DNA of 10,026 nt. It comes from Paracoccaceae bacterium (GTDB lineage Bacteria; Pseudomonadota; Alphaproteobacteria; Rhodobacterales; Rhodobacteraceae). Position numbers and translations under genes: made by a program. The DNA lies in NCBI GenBank assembly GCA_009922885.1, contig RFUP01000054.1:1-10026 (forward strand), given 5' to 3'. Position 1 is the first letter of the stretch. Every line of letters starts with the position of its first letter. Below the pieces are notes generated by a model. It had not been told where the DNA came from and made no database searches. It was given only the letters and a program-made list of their open reading frames with translations. This document shows positions 1 to 6,016 of the stretch, piece after piece.

Positions 1-568
1 GACGCCAACGCTACTGGAAGCGGCCCAACTGGCGCGCGAGGCGGGGCGAGAGGATCTCTTGCGGCATGAAGCGCGTGCCACGCTTCCGGCGCGGAGCTTC
101 CCGAATGGCGCGCATGTTGCAGAGGTTGAGGTGGATCCGGAAACGGGTGCCGTGGTGGTGGATCGCTATACGGTGGTTGACGATTTCGGCAATCTTATCA
201 ACCCGCTTCTGGCGGAAGGTCAGGTGCATGGCGGGGTCGCACAGGGGCTTGGGCAGGCTTTGATGGAGCGTGTGGTGTTCGACGAGCACGGCCAGCTTCT
301 GACGGCGACCTTCATGGATTATGCAATGCCGCGTGCAACCGATGTGCCTTGGATCGCGTTTACCACGGAGGCCGTGCCCTCGACGGCCAACCCGATGGGG
401 ATGAAGGGCTGTGGCGAGGCGGGCACTGTGGGGGCGATGGCGGCTGTGGCCAACGCGGTGCAGGATGCCCTCTGGGATGCTGGTGTGCGGAAGGCGGATA
501 TGCCGTTCACTCCACAGCGTGTGTGGGAGATGTTGCAAAATGCCGGGGGTAAGCTGGCAGCGGAGTGA
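1..568 (+). CDS. Molybdenum hydroxylase large subunit (xanthine/CO dehydrogenase family), C-terminal part
   Basis: The reading frame is open from base 2, so the gene starts upstream of the window; about 188 C-terminal residues are visible. Proteins of this family bind the molybdopterin cytosine or guanine dinucleotide cofactor and hydroxylate or oxidise small substrates (xanthine, aldehydes, CO), working with an FAD subunit and a 2Fe-2S subunit. The match rests on the end of the Mo-binding domain: the stretch NPMGMKGCGEAGTVGA, whose Glu (codon 416-418) corresponds to the conserved active-site glutamate, preceded by GQVHGGVAQGLGQAL and a DYAMPRA motif typical of the family. The substrate cannot be told from this fragment, because the loop that distinguishes CO dehydrogenase (the AYRCSFR region) lies outside. 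An 87-bp gap separates it from the next gene on the same strand. The family assignment is firm; the substrate is unknown. Confidence 0.9.
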   Translation, partial: TPTLLEAAQLAREAGREDLLRHEARATLPARSFPNGAHVAEVEVDPETGAVVVDRYTVVDDFGNLINPLLAEGQVHGGVAQGLGQALMERVVFDEHGQLLTATFMDYAMPRATDVPWIAFTTEAVPSTANPMGMKGCGEAGTVGAMAAVANAVQDALWDAGVRKADMPFTPQRVWEMLQNAGGKLAAE

Positions 569-655
569 ATTAGACCTTAGCGGAGCGCTGAAGAGGCCCC
601 TGAAACCAAGGGTTTGTTCAGGAAGTCGCAGTTTGCCGCTGGGGGGAGGCGCCAC

Positions 656-1735
656 ATGGCCCGCCTGACAGGAGTGTTCCGCAGGCTTTACCAGCTTGCT
701 CGCCCCTTCCCGACGGCAGAGCAGACGGCGGTGAAGCGTGGGCGAGGCCCGCTAAAACTGGTGATCATTCTGGATGGCACCATGTCCTCGCTGGAACCCG
801 GCGAGGAAACCAACGCCGGGTTGGCATATAGGCTTCTCTCAGAAGTGCCCGGCGTTGCAATCTATTACGAAGCGGGCCTGCAATGGCAGGATTGGCGCGC
901 GACGCGAGATGTGATGCTGGGGCGCGGGATCAACCGCCAGATCCGCCGCGCCTATGGCTGGCTGGCGAGCCGCTATCACCCCGGGGATCAGGTGTATCTG
1001 GTGGGTTACTCGCGGGGCGCGTTCGCGGTCAGAAGCCTTGCAGGAGTGATCGATCGTGTGGGCCTCTTGCGCGCCGAGGAAGCCACCGAAAGGAATATCC
1101 AAACCGCCTATCGCCACTATCAGGCAGGCGAAGAAGGTGAGGTGCAGGAGGCTTTCGCGAAGGCCTATTGCCATGAGCGCGTGGAGATCGACGGGATTTT
1201 CGTTTGGGACACGGTCAAGGCTCTGGGGTTTCGAGTCCCTCTGCTCTGGCGATGGATGGCAGAAGTGCATGCGTTCCATGATCATGCGATTGGGCCGTCA
1301 ATCCGATGCGGGTTTCAAGCCTTGGCGGCCGATGAAACTCGCATGGCTTTTGAGCCGGTGCTGTGGCGCACAAATGAAGAAACCAAAGCCAGTGTTGAAC
1401 AGTTGTGGTTTCCGGGAACCCATGGCGATATCGGCGGCCAGTTAGGGGGCTTTCAGCCTGCGCGGAAGCTTTCGAACCTCACCTTCGTGTGGATGATGGA
1501 AAAGCTGGAGAGTTGTGGCTTGTCGCTGCCGCCGGAGTGGCGAGCACGGTATCCTGTGGATTTCCATGCACCTTCTGTTGGCACGTGGGGCGGCACGGGC
1601 AAACTTTTCCTGCTCAGAAGCCCGAGACGCATCGGCCAAGACAGCTCTGAGAAGATCCACGAAGCGGTGGCGCTCCGAAACGCGCGCCCCCGCCGACGGC
1701 TGTGGCAGGTATGGCGCACGCGGCGGTCGTTTTAA
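656..1735 (+). CDS. DUF2235 family alpha/beta-hydrolase (Tle1-like fold)
   Basis: A 359-residue protein of the DUF2235 family, whose characterised members include the Tle1 phospholipase effectors of type VI secretion. Visible family marks are an N-terminal VIILDGT (Asp40, replacing the common CDGTWN), the nucleophile elbow GYSRG with Ser119, and the signature WFPGTHGDIGG around His256 and Asp258. No signal peptide or membrane segment is apparent, so it is probably cytoplasmic or exported by another route. I chose ATG 656 because GGGAGG at 644-649 lies six bases upstream; an in-frame TTG at 614 has no such site. No VgrG, PAAR, Hcp or immunity-like gene is next to it, so a secretion role is not supported here and the substrate is unknown (lipid or other ester, by inference). 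Its TAA overlaps the TAA of the convergent thioesterase gene within one TTAA. Confidence 0.87.
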   Translation: MARLTGVFRRLYQLARPFPTAEQTAVKRGRGPLKLVIILDGTMSSLEPGEETNAGLAYRLLSEVPGVAIYYEAGLQWQDWRATRDVMLGRGINRQIRRAYGWLASRYHPGDQVYLVGYSRGAFAVRSLAGVIDRVGLLRAEEATERNIQTAYRHYQAGEEGEVQEAFAKAYCHERVEIDGIFVWDTVKALGFRVPLLWRWMAEVHAFHDHAIGPSIRCGFQALAADETRMAFEPVLWRTNEETKASVEQLWFPGTHGDIGGQLGGFQPARKLSNLTFVWMMEKLESCGLSLPPEWRARYPVDFHAPSVGTWGGTGKLFLLRSPRRIGQDSSEKIHEAVALRNARPRRRLWQVWRTRRSF

Positions 1736-2223
1736 GCTTTCGTGGCCATCGGCATGATGATGCAAGTGGTTGAACCCGTTGCATAAAGCCGCCCGTCTTC
1801 GACACCCCGGATTTCCCCGGCCGCGATGCCCGTGGAGCGCCCTGCATGTTGGCAGGTGCCGACGCAGGAAATCTCGGTGCCGAGCGGGATCGAGCGCAGG
1901 ATGTTAATCTTGTATTCCAGCGTGGTGTAGACGGAGCCTTTGGGCACGCGGGTCATCACGGCGCAGGCCATGGCGCTGTCGAGGAGCGTTCCATACCAGC
2001 CGCCATGCAAGGTGCCCATCGGGTTGGTGAAGGCGAATGTGGGGGTGCCACGAAACTCGGCGAGGCCTTCTTCGATTCGGCTCAGGGAATAATTCAGGGT
2101 TTTGCCGATGGGTGGGCCGGAGAACTCACCAGCCAAGATCTTTTGCATGAATTCCAGCCCCGAAACCGACAAGGTATCGGCGATTGTGGGCAGCTCGGCG
2201 GGGGTTTCGGCGTAACGCGGCAT
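1732..2223 (-). CDS. PaaI-family hotdog-fold thioesterase
   Basis: A 163-residue single hotdog-fold protein of the PaaI/YbgC-like class, which hydrolyses acyl-CoA or aryl-CoA thioesters in the cytoplasm. The motif NPMGTLHGGWYGTLLDSA contains the HGG turn (His73) and the following acidic residue (Asp82) used by PaaI-type enzymes; the downstream YTTLEYKINILRSI matches the second conserved strand. I chose ATG 2223 since GGGAGGAG lies just upstream; in-frame ATGs at 2241 and 2274 would add a poorly conserved extension. The gene follows metF on the same strand with a 54-base gap, so the two are probably co-transcribed. A strong hairpin (2224-2253) covers its ribosome binding site, suggesting controlled translation. 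Its 3' end overlaps the convergent DUF2235 gene by four bases. The acyl-CoA substrate and any link to methionine metabolism are unknown. Confidence 0.88.
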   Translation of the reverse strand: MPRYAETPAELPTIADTLSVSGLEFMQKILAGEFSGPPIGKTLNYSLSRIEEGLAEFRGTPTFAFTNPMGTLHGGWYGTLLDSAMACAVMTRVPKGSVYTTLEYKINILRSIPLGTEISCVGTCQHAGRSTGIAAGEIRGVEDGRLYATGSTTCIIMPMATKA

Positions 2224-2253
2224 GGTCTCCTCCCTGTTCATGGGGAAGAGACC
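2224..2253 (-). promoter_or_regulatory. RNA hairpin sequestering the thioesterase ribosome binding site
   Basis: On the minus-strand transcript GGTCTCTTCCC (2253-2243) pairs with GGGAGGAGACC (2234-2224): eleven consecutive pairs with one G-U wobble, and an 8-base loop. The 3' arm contains the Shine-Dalgarno sequence GGGAGGAG and ends directly at the AUG at 2223. An alternative in-frame AUG (2241-2239) lies in the loop. There is no U-tract after the stem, so it does not look like a terminator. Translational control or coupling to metF is inferred, not shown. Confidence 0.6.
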
Positions 2254-2277
2254 GTGCGGCGCAGGGAATGCCAAGTG

Positions 2278-3147
2278 TTACGCGACGTTCTGAAGTTTCG
2301 TTCGGGGCGTCACACCTAGGGCGTGGCAAACGTCGCGGGTGAGTTCCGGGCGGTTCAGCGTATAGAAGTGCAGGTTTTGCACGCCTTCTGCGATCAGGTC
2401 AGAGCAAAGCTCGGTGCAGAGTGCGGTGGCGAGCAGATCTTGGCGGTTGTCGCGCTCGGCCTTCTCGAAAGCGTCAGTGAGCCATGCCGGAACGGAAGTG
2501 CCGCAACGCTCTGCAAAGCGGGAAACGCCCTTCCAGTTCTCGATCGGCAGAATGCCGGGGGTGACGCGCGCGCCATCGATCCCGGCTTTCTCGCAGGCAT
2601 CACGGAAGCGCAGGAAGGTTTCGGCCTCGAAGAAGAATTGGGTGAGGGCCTCATCGGCGCCGGCGTCGATCTTGCGCTTCAGCCAGTCGATATCGGCTTG
2701 CTGGGTGGCTGATTCCGGGTGCTTTTCGGGGTAGGCACCCACACGGATCGTGAAACGGCCCGTAGCTTTCAGCGCTTCGATCAGTTCGATGGACGAAGCG
2801 AAACCCTCGGTATGGGCTTGGAAGGCCCCCGAGCCTTTCGGCGGATCACCCCGCAGGGCGACGATATCGGTCACGCCAGCTGTGGCGAAACCTTCCGCGA
2901 TTTCAAGCGTTTCGGCGCGGGTGGCGTTCACACAAGTCAAGTGCGCGGCGACCTTCAGGCCGGAGTTTCGGTGCAGTGTGGCCACGGCATCGCGGGTCAA
3001 TTCACGCGTCGTGCCGCCTGCGCCATAGGTCACAGAGACGAAACGGGGGGCGAGGGGCGCGAGGATCTGCACCGTATCCCAGAGCCGGAACGAGGCTTCG
3101 AGGTTTTGCGGCGGGAAGAATTCGAACGAAACGGCGGGGGTGTGCAT
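2278..3147 (-). CDS. metF: 5,10-methylenetetrahydrofolate reductase
   Basis: MetF is a cytoplasmic FAD enzyme that reduces 5,10-methylene-THF to 5-methyl-THF, the methyl donor for methionine synthesis. The 289-residue protein matches bacterial MetF along its whole length: VSFEFFPP near the N terminus (Glu9 corresponds to the catalytic Glu28 of the E. coli enzyme), FVSVTYGAGG, HLTCVNAT, IVALRGDPP, a YPEKHPE motif, LTQFFF, PGILPI and the C-terminal HFYTLNRPEL. The length is close to E. coli MetF (296), and there is no eukaryotic regulatory domain. I prefer ATG 3147 over ATG 3156, because GAAGG (3161-3157) lies nine bases before the former but directly touches the latter. It diverges from metR with about 90 bp between them, and the thioesterase follows 54 bases downstream. 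MetR control is therefore likely. Confidence 0.96.
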   Translation of the reverse strand: MHTPAVSFEFFPPQNLEASFRLWDTVQILAPLAPRFVSVTYGAGGTTRELTRDAVATLHRNSGLKVAAHLTCVNATRAETLEIAEGFATAGVTDIVALRGDPPKGSGAFQAHTEGFASSIELIEALKATGRFTIRVGAYPEKHPESATQQADIDWLKRKIDAGADEALTQFFFEAETFLRFRDACEKAGIDGARVTPGILPIENWKGVSRFAERCGTSVPAWLTDAFEKAERDNRQDLLATALCTELCSDLIAEGVQNLHFYTLNRPELTRDVCHALGVTPRTKLQNVA

Positions 3148-3160
3148 GGGATGCATCCTT

Positions 3161-3172
3161 CAACTTGAGTTG
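3161..3172. repeat. Short inverted repeat in the metF leader
   Basis: CAACTTGAGTTG is an inverted repeat with 5-base arms (CAACT and AGTTG) and a TG centre. It lies in the metF-metR intergenic region, immediately before the metF ribosome binding site. It could be an operator half or only a chance palindrome; its length is modest. Confidence 0.35.
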
Positions 3173-3197
3173 TCCTCTTGTTGCAGGTGCAGAAATG

Positions 3198-3210
3198 TGA
3201 AACAACCTCA
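3198..3210. promoter_or_regulatory. Candidate MetR-binding site between metF and metR
   Basis: TGAAACAACCTCA fits the enterobacterial MetR box TGAA-N5-TTCA at seven of eight defined positions and has the T-N11-A form of LysR-type operators. It lies 51 bp before the metF start and 29 bp before the metR start, a sensible place for shared control. The consensus is from E. coli and Salmonella and may differ in alphaproteobacteria. I found no convincing sigma-70 promoter pair on either strand, although the region is AT-richer than its surroundings (TAAAATTGAA at 3211-3220). Confidence 0.45.
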
Positions 3211-3238
3211 TAAAATTGAAGATCAACATGAGGCGAGT

Positions 3239-4144
3239 ATGCATATCGAATTTAGGCACCTGCGGACGATAAAAGCGATCCACGAGGCAGGCGGACTCGC
3301 GCGGGCGGCTGATATTCTTAACATTACGCAATCCGCCCTGAGCCATCAGATCAAAGGGATCGAGGATCAGGCCGGGGTTGAATTGTTCGTGCGCCGCTCG
3401 AAACCTTTGAAATTGTCGGCGGCGGGGCTGCGGCTTCTGCGCGCGGCGGAGCGGATTTTGCCCGAGATCGATCTTTTGCAGGAAGAATTCAGCGGTATCC
3501 GCAAAGGCCATGTGGGCCGGATGCATATCGCGATTGAGTGCCATGCGTGTTTCGAGTGGTTGTTTCCGGTGTTGGAGCGGTTCCGCAAAGGATGGGGTGA
3601 GGTGGACGTGGACATTCGCCCCGGCCTCGCGTTCGACGCACTTCCCGCGCTCTTGAAGGAAGAGGTCGATCTTGTCGTTTCGTCCGATCCTGAGGATTTG
3701 CCGGGTGTGACTTTCGTTCCGCTTTTTGATTATCGCCCCGTTTTTGTGGCCTCATCCCAGCACCCTCTGTCGGCGAAAGCCTTTATTGAGGCGGAAGATT
3801 TCCGGGGGCAAACACTCATCACCTATCCGGTGGAGCGGGCTCGGCTGGACATTTTCAATCAGCTTTTGACGCCTGCGAAGGTCGAACCGGCGGCAATCCG
3901 GCAGGTGGAATTGACGGCAGTGATCCTGCTTCTGGTCGCCTCGAACCGCGGGATTTCGGTTCTGCCGGATTGGGTGGTGCGCGAGGTGAAGTATTCGTCG
4001 GATTATGTCACGCGGCCCCTCACGGCCGATCCGATCACGCGCCGCCTTTATGCAGCCGTGCGCACGGATGATTTGAAAAAGCCCTTCGTGGCCGATCTGA
4101 TCCAGTTCGCAGGCGAGGAAGCGCGGCGGCTTCAATCGGTTTGA
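3239..4144 (+). CDS. metR: LysR-type regulator of methionine biosynthesis, MetR
   Basis: A 301-residue LysR-family regulator that matches MetR rather than a generic LysR. An N-terminal winged helix-turn-helix (about residues 4-62, with TQSALSHQIKGIE in the recognition region and LFVRRSKPLKLS after it) is followed by the effector domain, where IAIECHACFEWLFPVLERF closely resembles IAIECHSCIQWLTPALENF of E. coli MetR; YPVERARLDIF and LYAAVR also match. MetR senses homocysteine and activates met genes, including metF in enterobacteria. I chose ATG 3239 because it gives the family N terminus; the frame is open back to GTG 3140, inside metF, but the extra residues fit no LysR. The ribosome site is weak (AGGCGAG). 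Divergent from metF, it probably regulates it and perhaps itself. Its end overlaps the convergent XRE gene by 13 bases. Confidence 0.92.
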   Translation: MHIEFRHLRTIKAIHEAGGLARAADILNITQSALSHQIKGIEDQAGVELFVRRSKPLKLSAAGLRLLRAAERILPEIDLLQEEFSGIRKGHVGRMHIAIECHACFEWLFPVLERFRKGWGEVDVDIRPGLAFDALPALLKEEVDLVVSSDPEDLPGVTFVPLFDYRPVFVASSQHPLSAKAFIEAEDFRGQTLITYPVERARLDIFNQLLTPAKVEPAAIRQVELTAVILLLVASNRGISVLPDWVVREVKYSSDYVTRPLTADPITRRLYAAVRTDDLKKPFVADLIQFAGEEARRLQSV

Positions 4145-4986
4145 AGGCTGACAATATGGGCGGGAAAATCCCGCGCTGAAATTGCGGCTTCGCGCACGAG
4201 CCCGTCGAAGTGGCGACTGAAGGCTTGCACACGGGCGGTGTCGCGGAAGGCGAGATAACTTGAGCCCATGTAAACTGCTGCGAGTTTGGTGCCGAAGATG
4301 GTAAGCGGGGCTGAAAACGTGCGGCGGGCGTCGAAAAGGTAGAGCCGGAGGCGCGGGTAGAGCTGGGCATGAAGTTCGGTAAATCGTGCTAACTGCGCGC
4401 GGGCGATCTCGGGAGGTAGGCCCGCATAATAGCCTTCGGAGCGGGATAGGGCGGCCAACTCATGCAGTGGCATCGCCATTTCGTAATCGGAATGCGCCCC
4501 TCGGAGCCACTCCAGCCGCTCACTCGCCAAGGCCCTGACCTCAGCGCCGGTGCGAGCAAGGTGTGGCGCGTATTCCCAATCCAGCATTTCGGGTGTTTTC
4601 AGCATATCGGGGAGAGTGGCCGGAACGTGGCGGATTTTCGTGCCTTGGGCTTCGCGGTGCCATGCAAACACCTGCTCGTCGATCAAGGCACGTTCGGCAG
4701 CGGTCATGGCAAGAGAGGTTGCCAGAAGGTCGGCGGCGGTTTCGGGGCGATCTGAAAGCCCCAAGAGCCAATCTGCCGAGAGGCCTAGAGCGGCGGCGCA
4801 TTCCGCGGCCACTTGGGCGTTTGGCAGGCGCGCGCCGCTCCCGGAAAGCAGTTGCGAGACAGTTGAACGATCCACTTCGATCGCCCGCGCCAAATCTGAT
4901 TGAGACATGCCGCGCTGGGCCATCGCCTCGGAAAGGCGGATGCGGAAGGTCTGGGCGCGGAGGCGTTTATCGGTGGGCTTCAACAT
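4132..4986 (-). CDS. XRE-family helix-turn-helix transcriptional regulator
   Basis: A 284-residue DNA-binding protein with a Cro/CI-type helix-turn-helix at about residues 14-77: GMSQSDLARAIEVDRSTVSQLL carries the two HTH helices, and the fold ends with AALGLSADWLLGLSDRP. The remaining 200 residues hold no metallopeptidase (no HExxH), cupin or known enzyme motif that I recognise; they probably sense a ligand or mediate dimerisation. ATG 4986 is chosen because the HTH begins soon after it and the next in-frame ATG falls inside the HTH. No Shine-Dalgarno sequence precedes it, and a promoter-like pair would start transcription almost at the AUG, suggesting a leaderless mRNA. An 18-bp palindrome lies one base upstream of the AUG, so autorepression is likely. 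The divergent neighbour is a fatty-acid desaturase 101 bp away, a plausible second target. The ligand is unknown. Confidence 0.87.
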   Translation of the reverse strand: MLKPTDKRLRAQTFRIRLSEAMAQRGMSQSDLARAIEVDRSTVSQLLSGSGARLPNAQVAAECAAALGLSADWLLGLSDRPETAADLLATSLAMTAAERALIDEQVFAWHREAQGTKIRHVPATLPDMLKTPEMLDWEYAPHLARTGAEVRALASERLEWLRGAHSDYEMAMPLHELAALSRSEGYYAGLPPEIARAQLARFTELHAQLYPRLRLYLFDARRTFSAPLTIFGTKLAAVYMGSSYLAFRDTARVQAFSRHFDGLVREAAISARDFPAHIVSLQTD

Positions 4987-4987
4987 A

Positions 4988-5005
4988 TGGTGACAAATAT
5001 CACCA
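4988..5005. promoter_or_regulatory. 18-bp palindromic operator candidate of the XRE regulator
   Basis: TGGTGACAAATATCACCA has perfect 6-bp arms (TGGTGA and TCACCA) around a 6-bp AT-rich centre, the size and form expected of an XRE/CI-type dimer site. It ends one base before the XRE start codon, overlaps its predicted -10 region, and lies in the intergenic region shared with the desaturase. A second, overlapping 8-bp palindrome, CCAATTGG, occupies 5003-5010. That the neighbouring regulator binds here is inferred from position and symmetry. Confidence 0.6.
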
Positions 5006-5022
5006 ATTGGAGGATTTGTTAA
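4994..5022 (-). promoter_or_regulatory. Candidate sigma-70-type promoter of the XRE gene
   Basis: On the minus strand, TTAACA (5022-5017) matches the -35 consensus at five of six positions. A -10 element could be TATTTG (4999-4994, spacer 17, three of six) or GATATT (5001-4996, spacer 15, four of six). Either places transcription initiation within a few bases of the AUG at 4986. The -10 element is only a moderate match. For the divergent desaturase, TTGTTA (5016-5021) and TAGCAT (5037-5042) form a weak pair with a 15-base spacer. Confidence 0.35.
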
Positions 5023-5087
5023 CCACTCTCGCCTTGTAGCATCACGCGCCGCGCGGTAACGAATGCGTGAACAGCCAAGAGACCAAA

Positions 5088-5996
5088 ATGAGCGATCCGT
5101 CAGACTTGCGTGCCTGCCCGAAATTCGAATGGCCGACTTGGGCGCTTCTGGTACTGACTTACGCTACTTGGGGTATCGCGACGGCGGGGAACCTTCCGCT
5201 TTGGCTCGCAATTCCTTTGGTTACTCTCTCGGCTACGCTGCATTCCTCGCTTTGCCATGAAGCCTTACACGGGCACCCCACACGTTGGGCGCGTTTGAAC
5301 GAGGTTCTAGTCTCGCCCGCGTTAACAATCTGTGTGCCCTACGGCCGCTTCCGCGACACGCATTTGCAGCATCACCACGATGAGCGCCTCACCGATCCCT
5401 ATGATGATCCGGAGGCGAACTTCATGGACCCCGCCGTGTGGGAGCAGCTTTCGCCGGGCTGGCAGCGGGTTCTGCGCTTCAATAATTCGCTATTTGGCCG
5501 GATGCTGGTGGGGCCCGCTATCGGGCTGTGGGCGTTCATTCTGGGCGACATGCGCGCGATTGCGAAAGGCGATCACGCGATCCGGCGGGAATGGCTTTTG
5601 CACATTCCGGCACTGGCAGTGGTGATCTGGTGGCTGGCAGCCTTCGGCACGATGCCGATCTGGGCTTTCGCCTTGGCGACCTATGCGGGATGGTCGATCC
5701 TGAAAATCCGCACCTTCCTTGAGCACCGCGCCAAGGAGCGCGCTTGCGAGCGCACGGTGATCGTGGAGGATCGGGGGCTCTTGGCGCTTTTGTTCCTCAA
5801 CAACAATTTCCACGCCGTGCACCATACGCATCCGGGGGTGCCGTGGTACCGATTGCCTGCGCTTTATGCGGCGCGGCAGGGGGAATACTTGCGGAAGAAC
5901 GGTGCGTATCGCTACAGCAGCTACGCCGAGGTGTTCCGGCGGTATTTCTTCGTAGCGAAAGACCCGGTGCCGCATCCCCTCTGGCGGAAGCGCTGA
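5088..5996 (+). CDS. Membrane fatty-acid desaturase family protein
   Basis: A 302-residue integral membrane protein of the fatty-acid desaturase superfamily, whose di-iron centre inserts double bonds or hydroxyl groups into acyl chains or carotenoids using O2. The three histidine boxes are all present: HEALHGH (His57, 61, 63), HLQHHH (His92, 95, 96) and NNNFHAVHH (His242, 245, 246). Hydrophobic stretches lie at about residues 17-53, 145-160 and 180-205. ATG 5088 is chosen; a GTG at 5067 is in frame, but neither has a strong ribosome site (AGAG before 5088). The EamA exporter begins 20 bases after the stop, so the two probably share a transcript. The XRE regulator diverges from it and may control it. 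The exact substrate (phospholipid acyl chain, acyl-CoA, or carotenoid) cannot be read from the sequence. Confidence 0.88.
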   Translation: MSDPSDLRACPKFEWPTWALLVLTYATWGIATAGNLPLWLAIPLVTLSATLHSSLCHEALHGHPTRWARLNEVLVSPALTICVPYGRFRDTHLQHHHDERLTDPYDDPEANFMDPAVWEQLSPGWQRVLRFNNSLFGRMLVGPAIGLWAFILGDMRAIAKGDHAIRREWLLHIPALAVVIWWLAAFGTMPIWAFALATYAGWSILKIRTFLEHRAKERACERTVIVEDRGLLALLFLNNNFHAVHHTHPGVPWYRLPALYAARQGEYLRKNGAYRYSSYAEVFRRYFFVAKDPVPHPLWRKR

Positions 5997-6016
5997 ATTC
6001 AGGTCAGACAAGCGGC

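Noticed and set aside
599..622. Imperfect inverted repeat after the molybdenum hydroxylase gene (CCTGAAACC with GGTTTGTTCAGG) as a terminator
   Set aside because: The arms need a three-base bulge, the stem is AT-rich, and no T-run follows.
1846..2319. 157-residue plus-strand reading frame opposite the thioesterase gene
   Set aside because: It lacks domain motifs and lies opposite a well-supported hotdog protein.
3140..3238. N-terminal extension of metR from GTG 3140
   Set aside because: It would overlap metF and its promoter, and the residues resemble no LysR N terminus; ATG 3239 gives the exact MetR start.
5042..5070. Inverted repeat TCACGC / GCGTGA before the desaturase as an operator
   Set aside because: The arms are only six bases with a 17-base spacer in GC-rich DNA; too weak beside the clear palindrome at 4988-5005.
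5063..5260. 65-residue reading frame starting at ATG 5063
   Set aside because: It overlaps the desaturase in another frame and shows no domain; it is a shadow.
5744..6016. N-terminal extension of the EamA transporter
   Set aside because: This open frame lies inside the desaturase gene, which has intact histidine boxes; the transporter helices begin at 6017.
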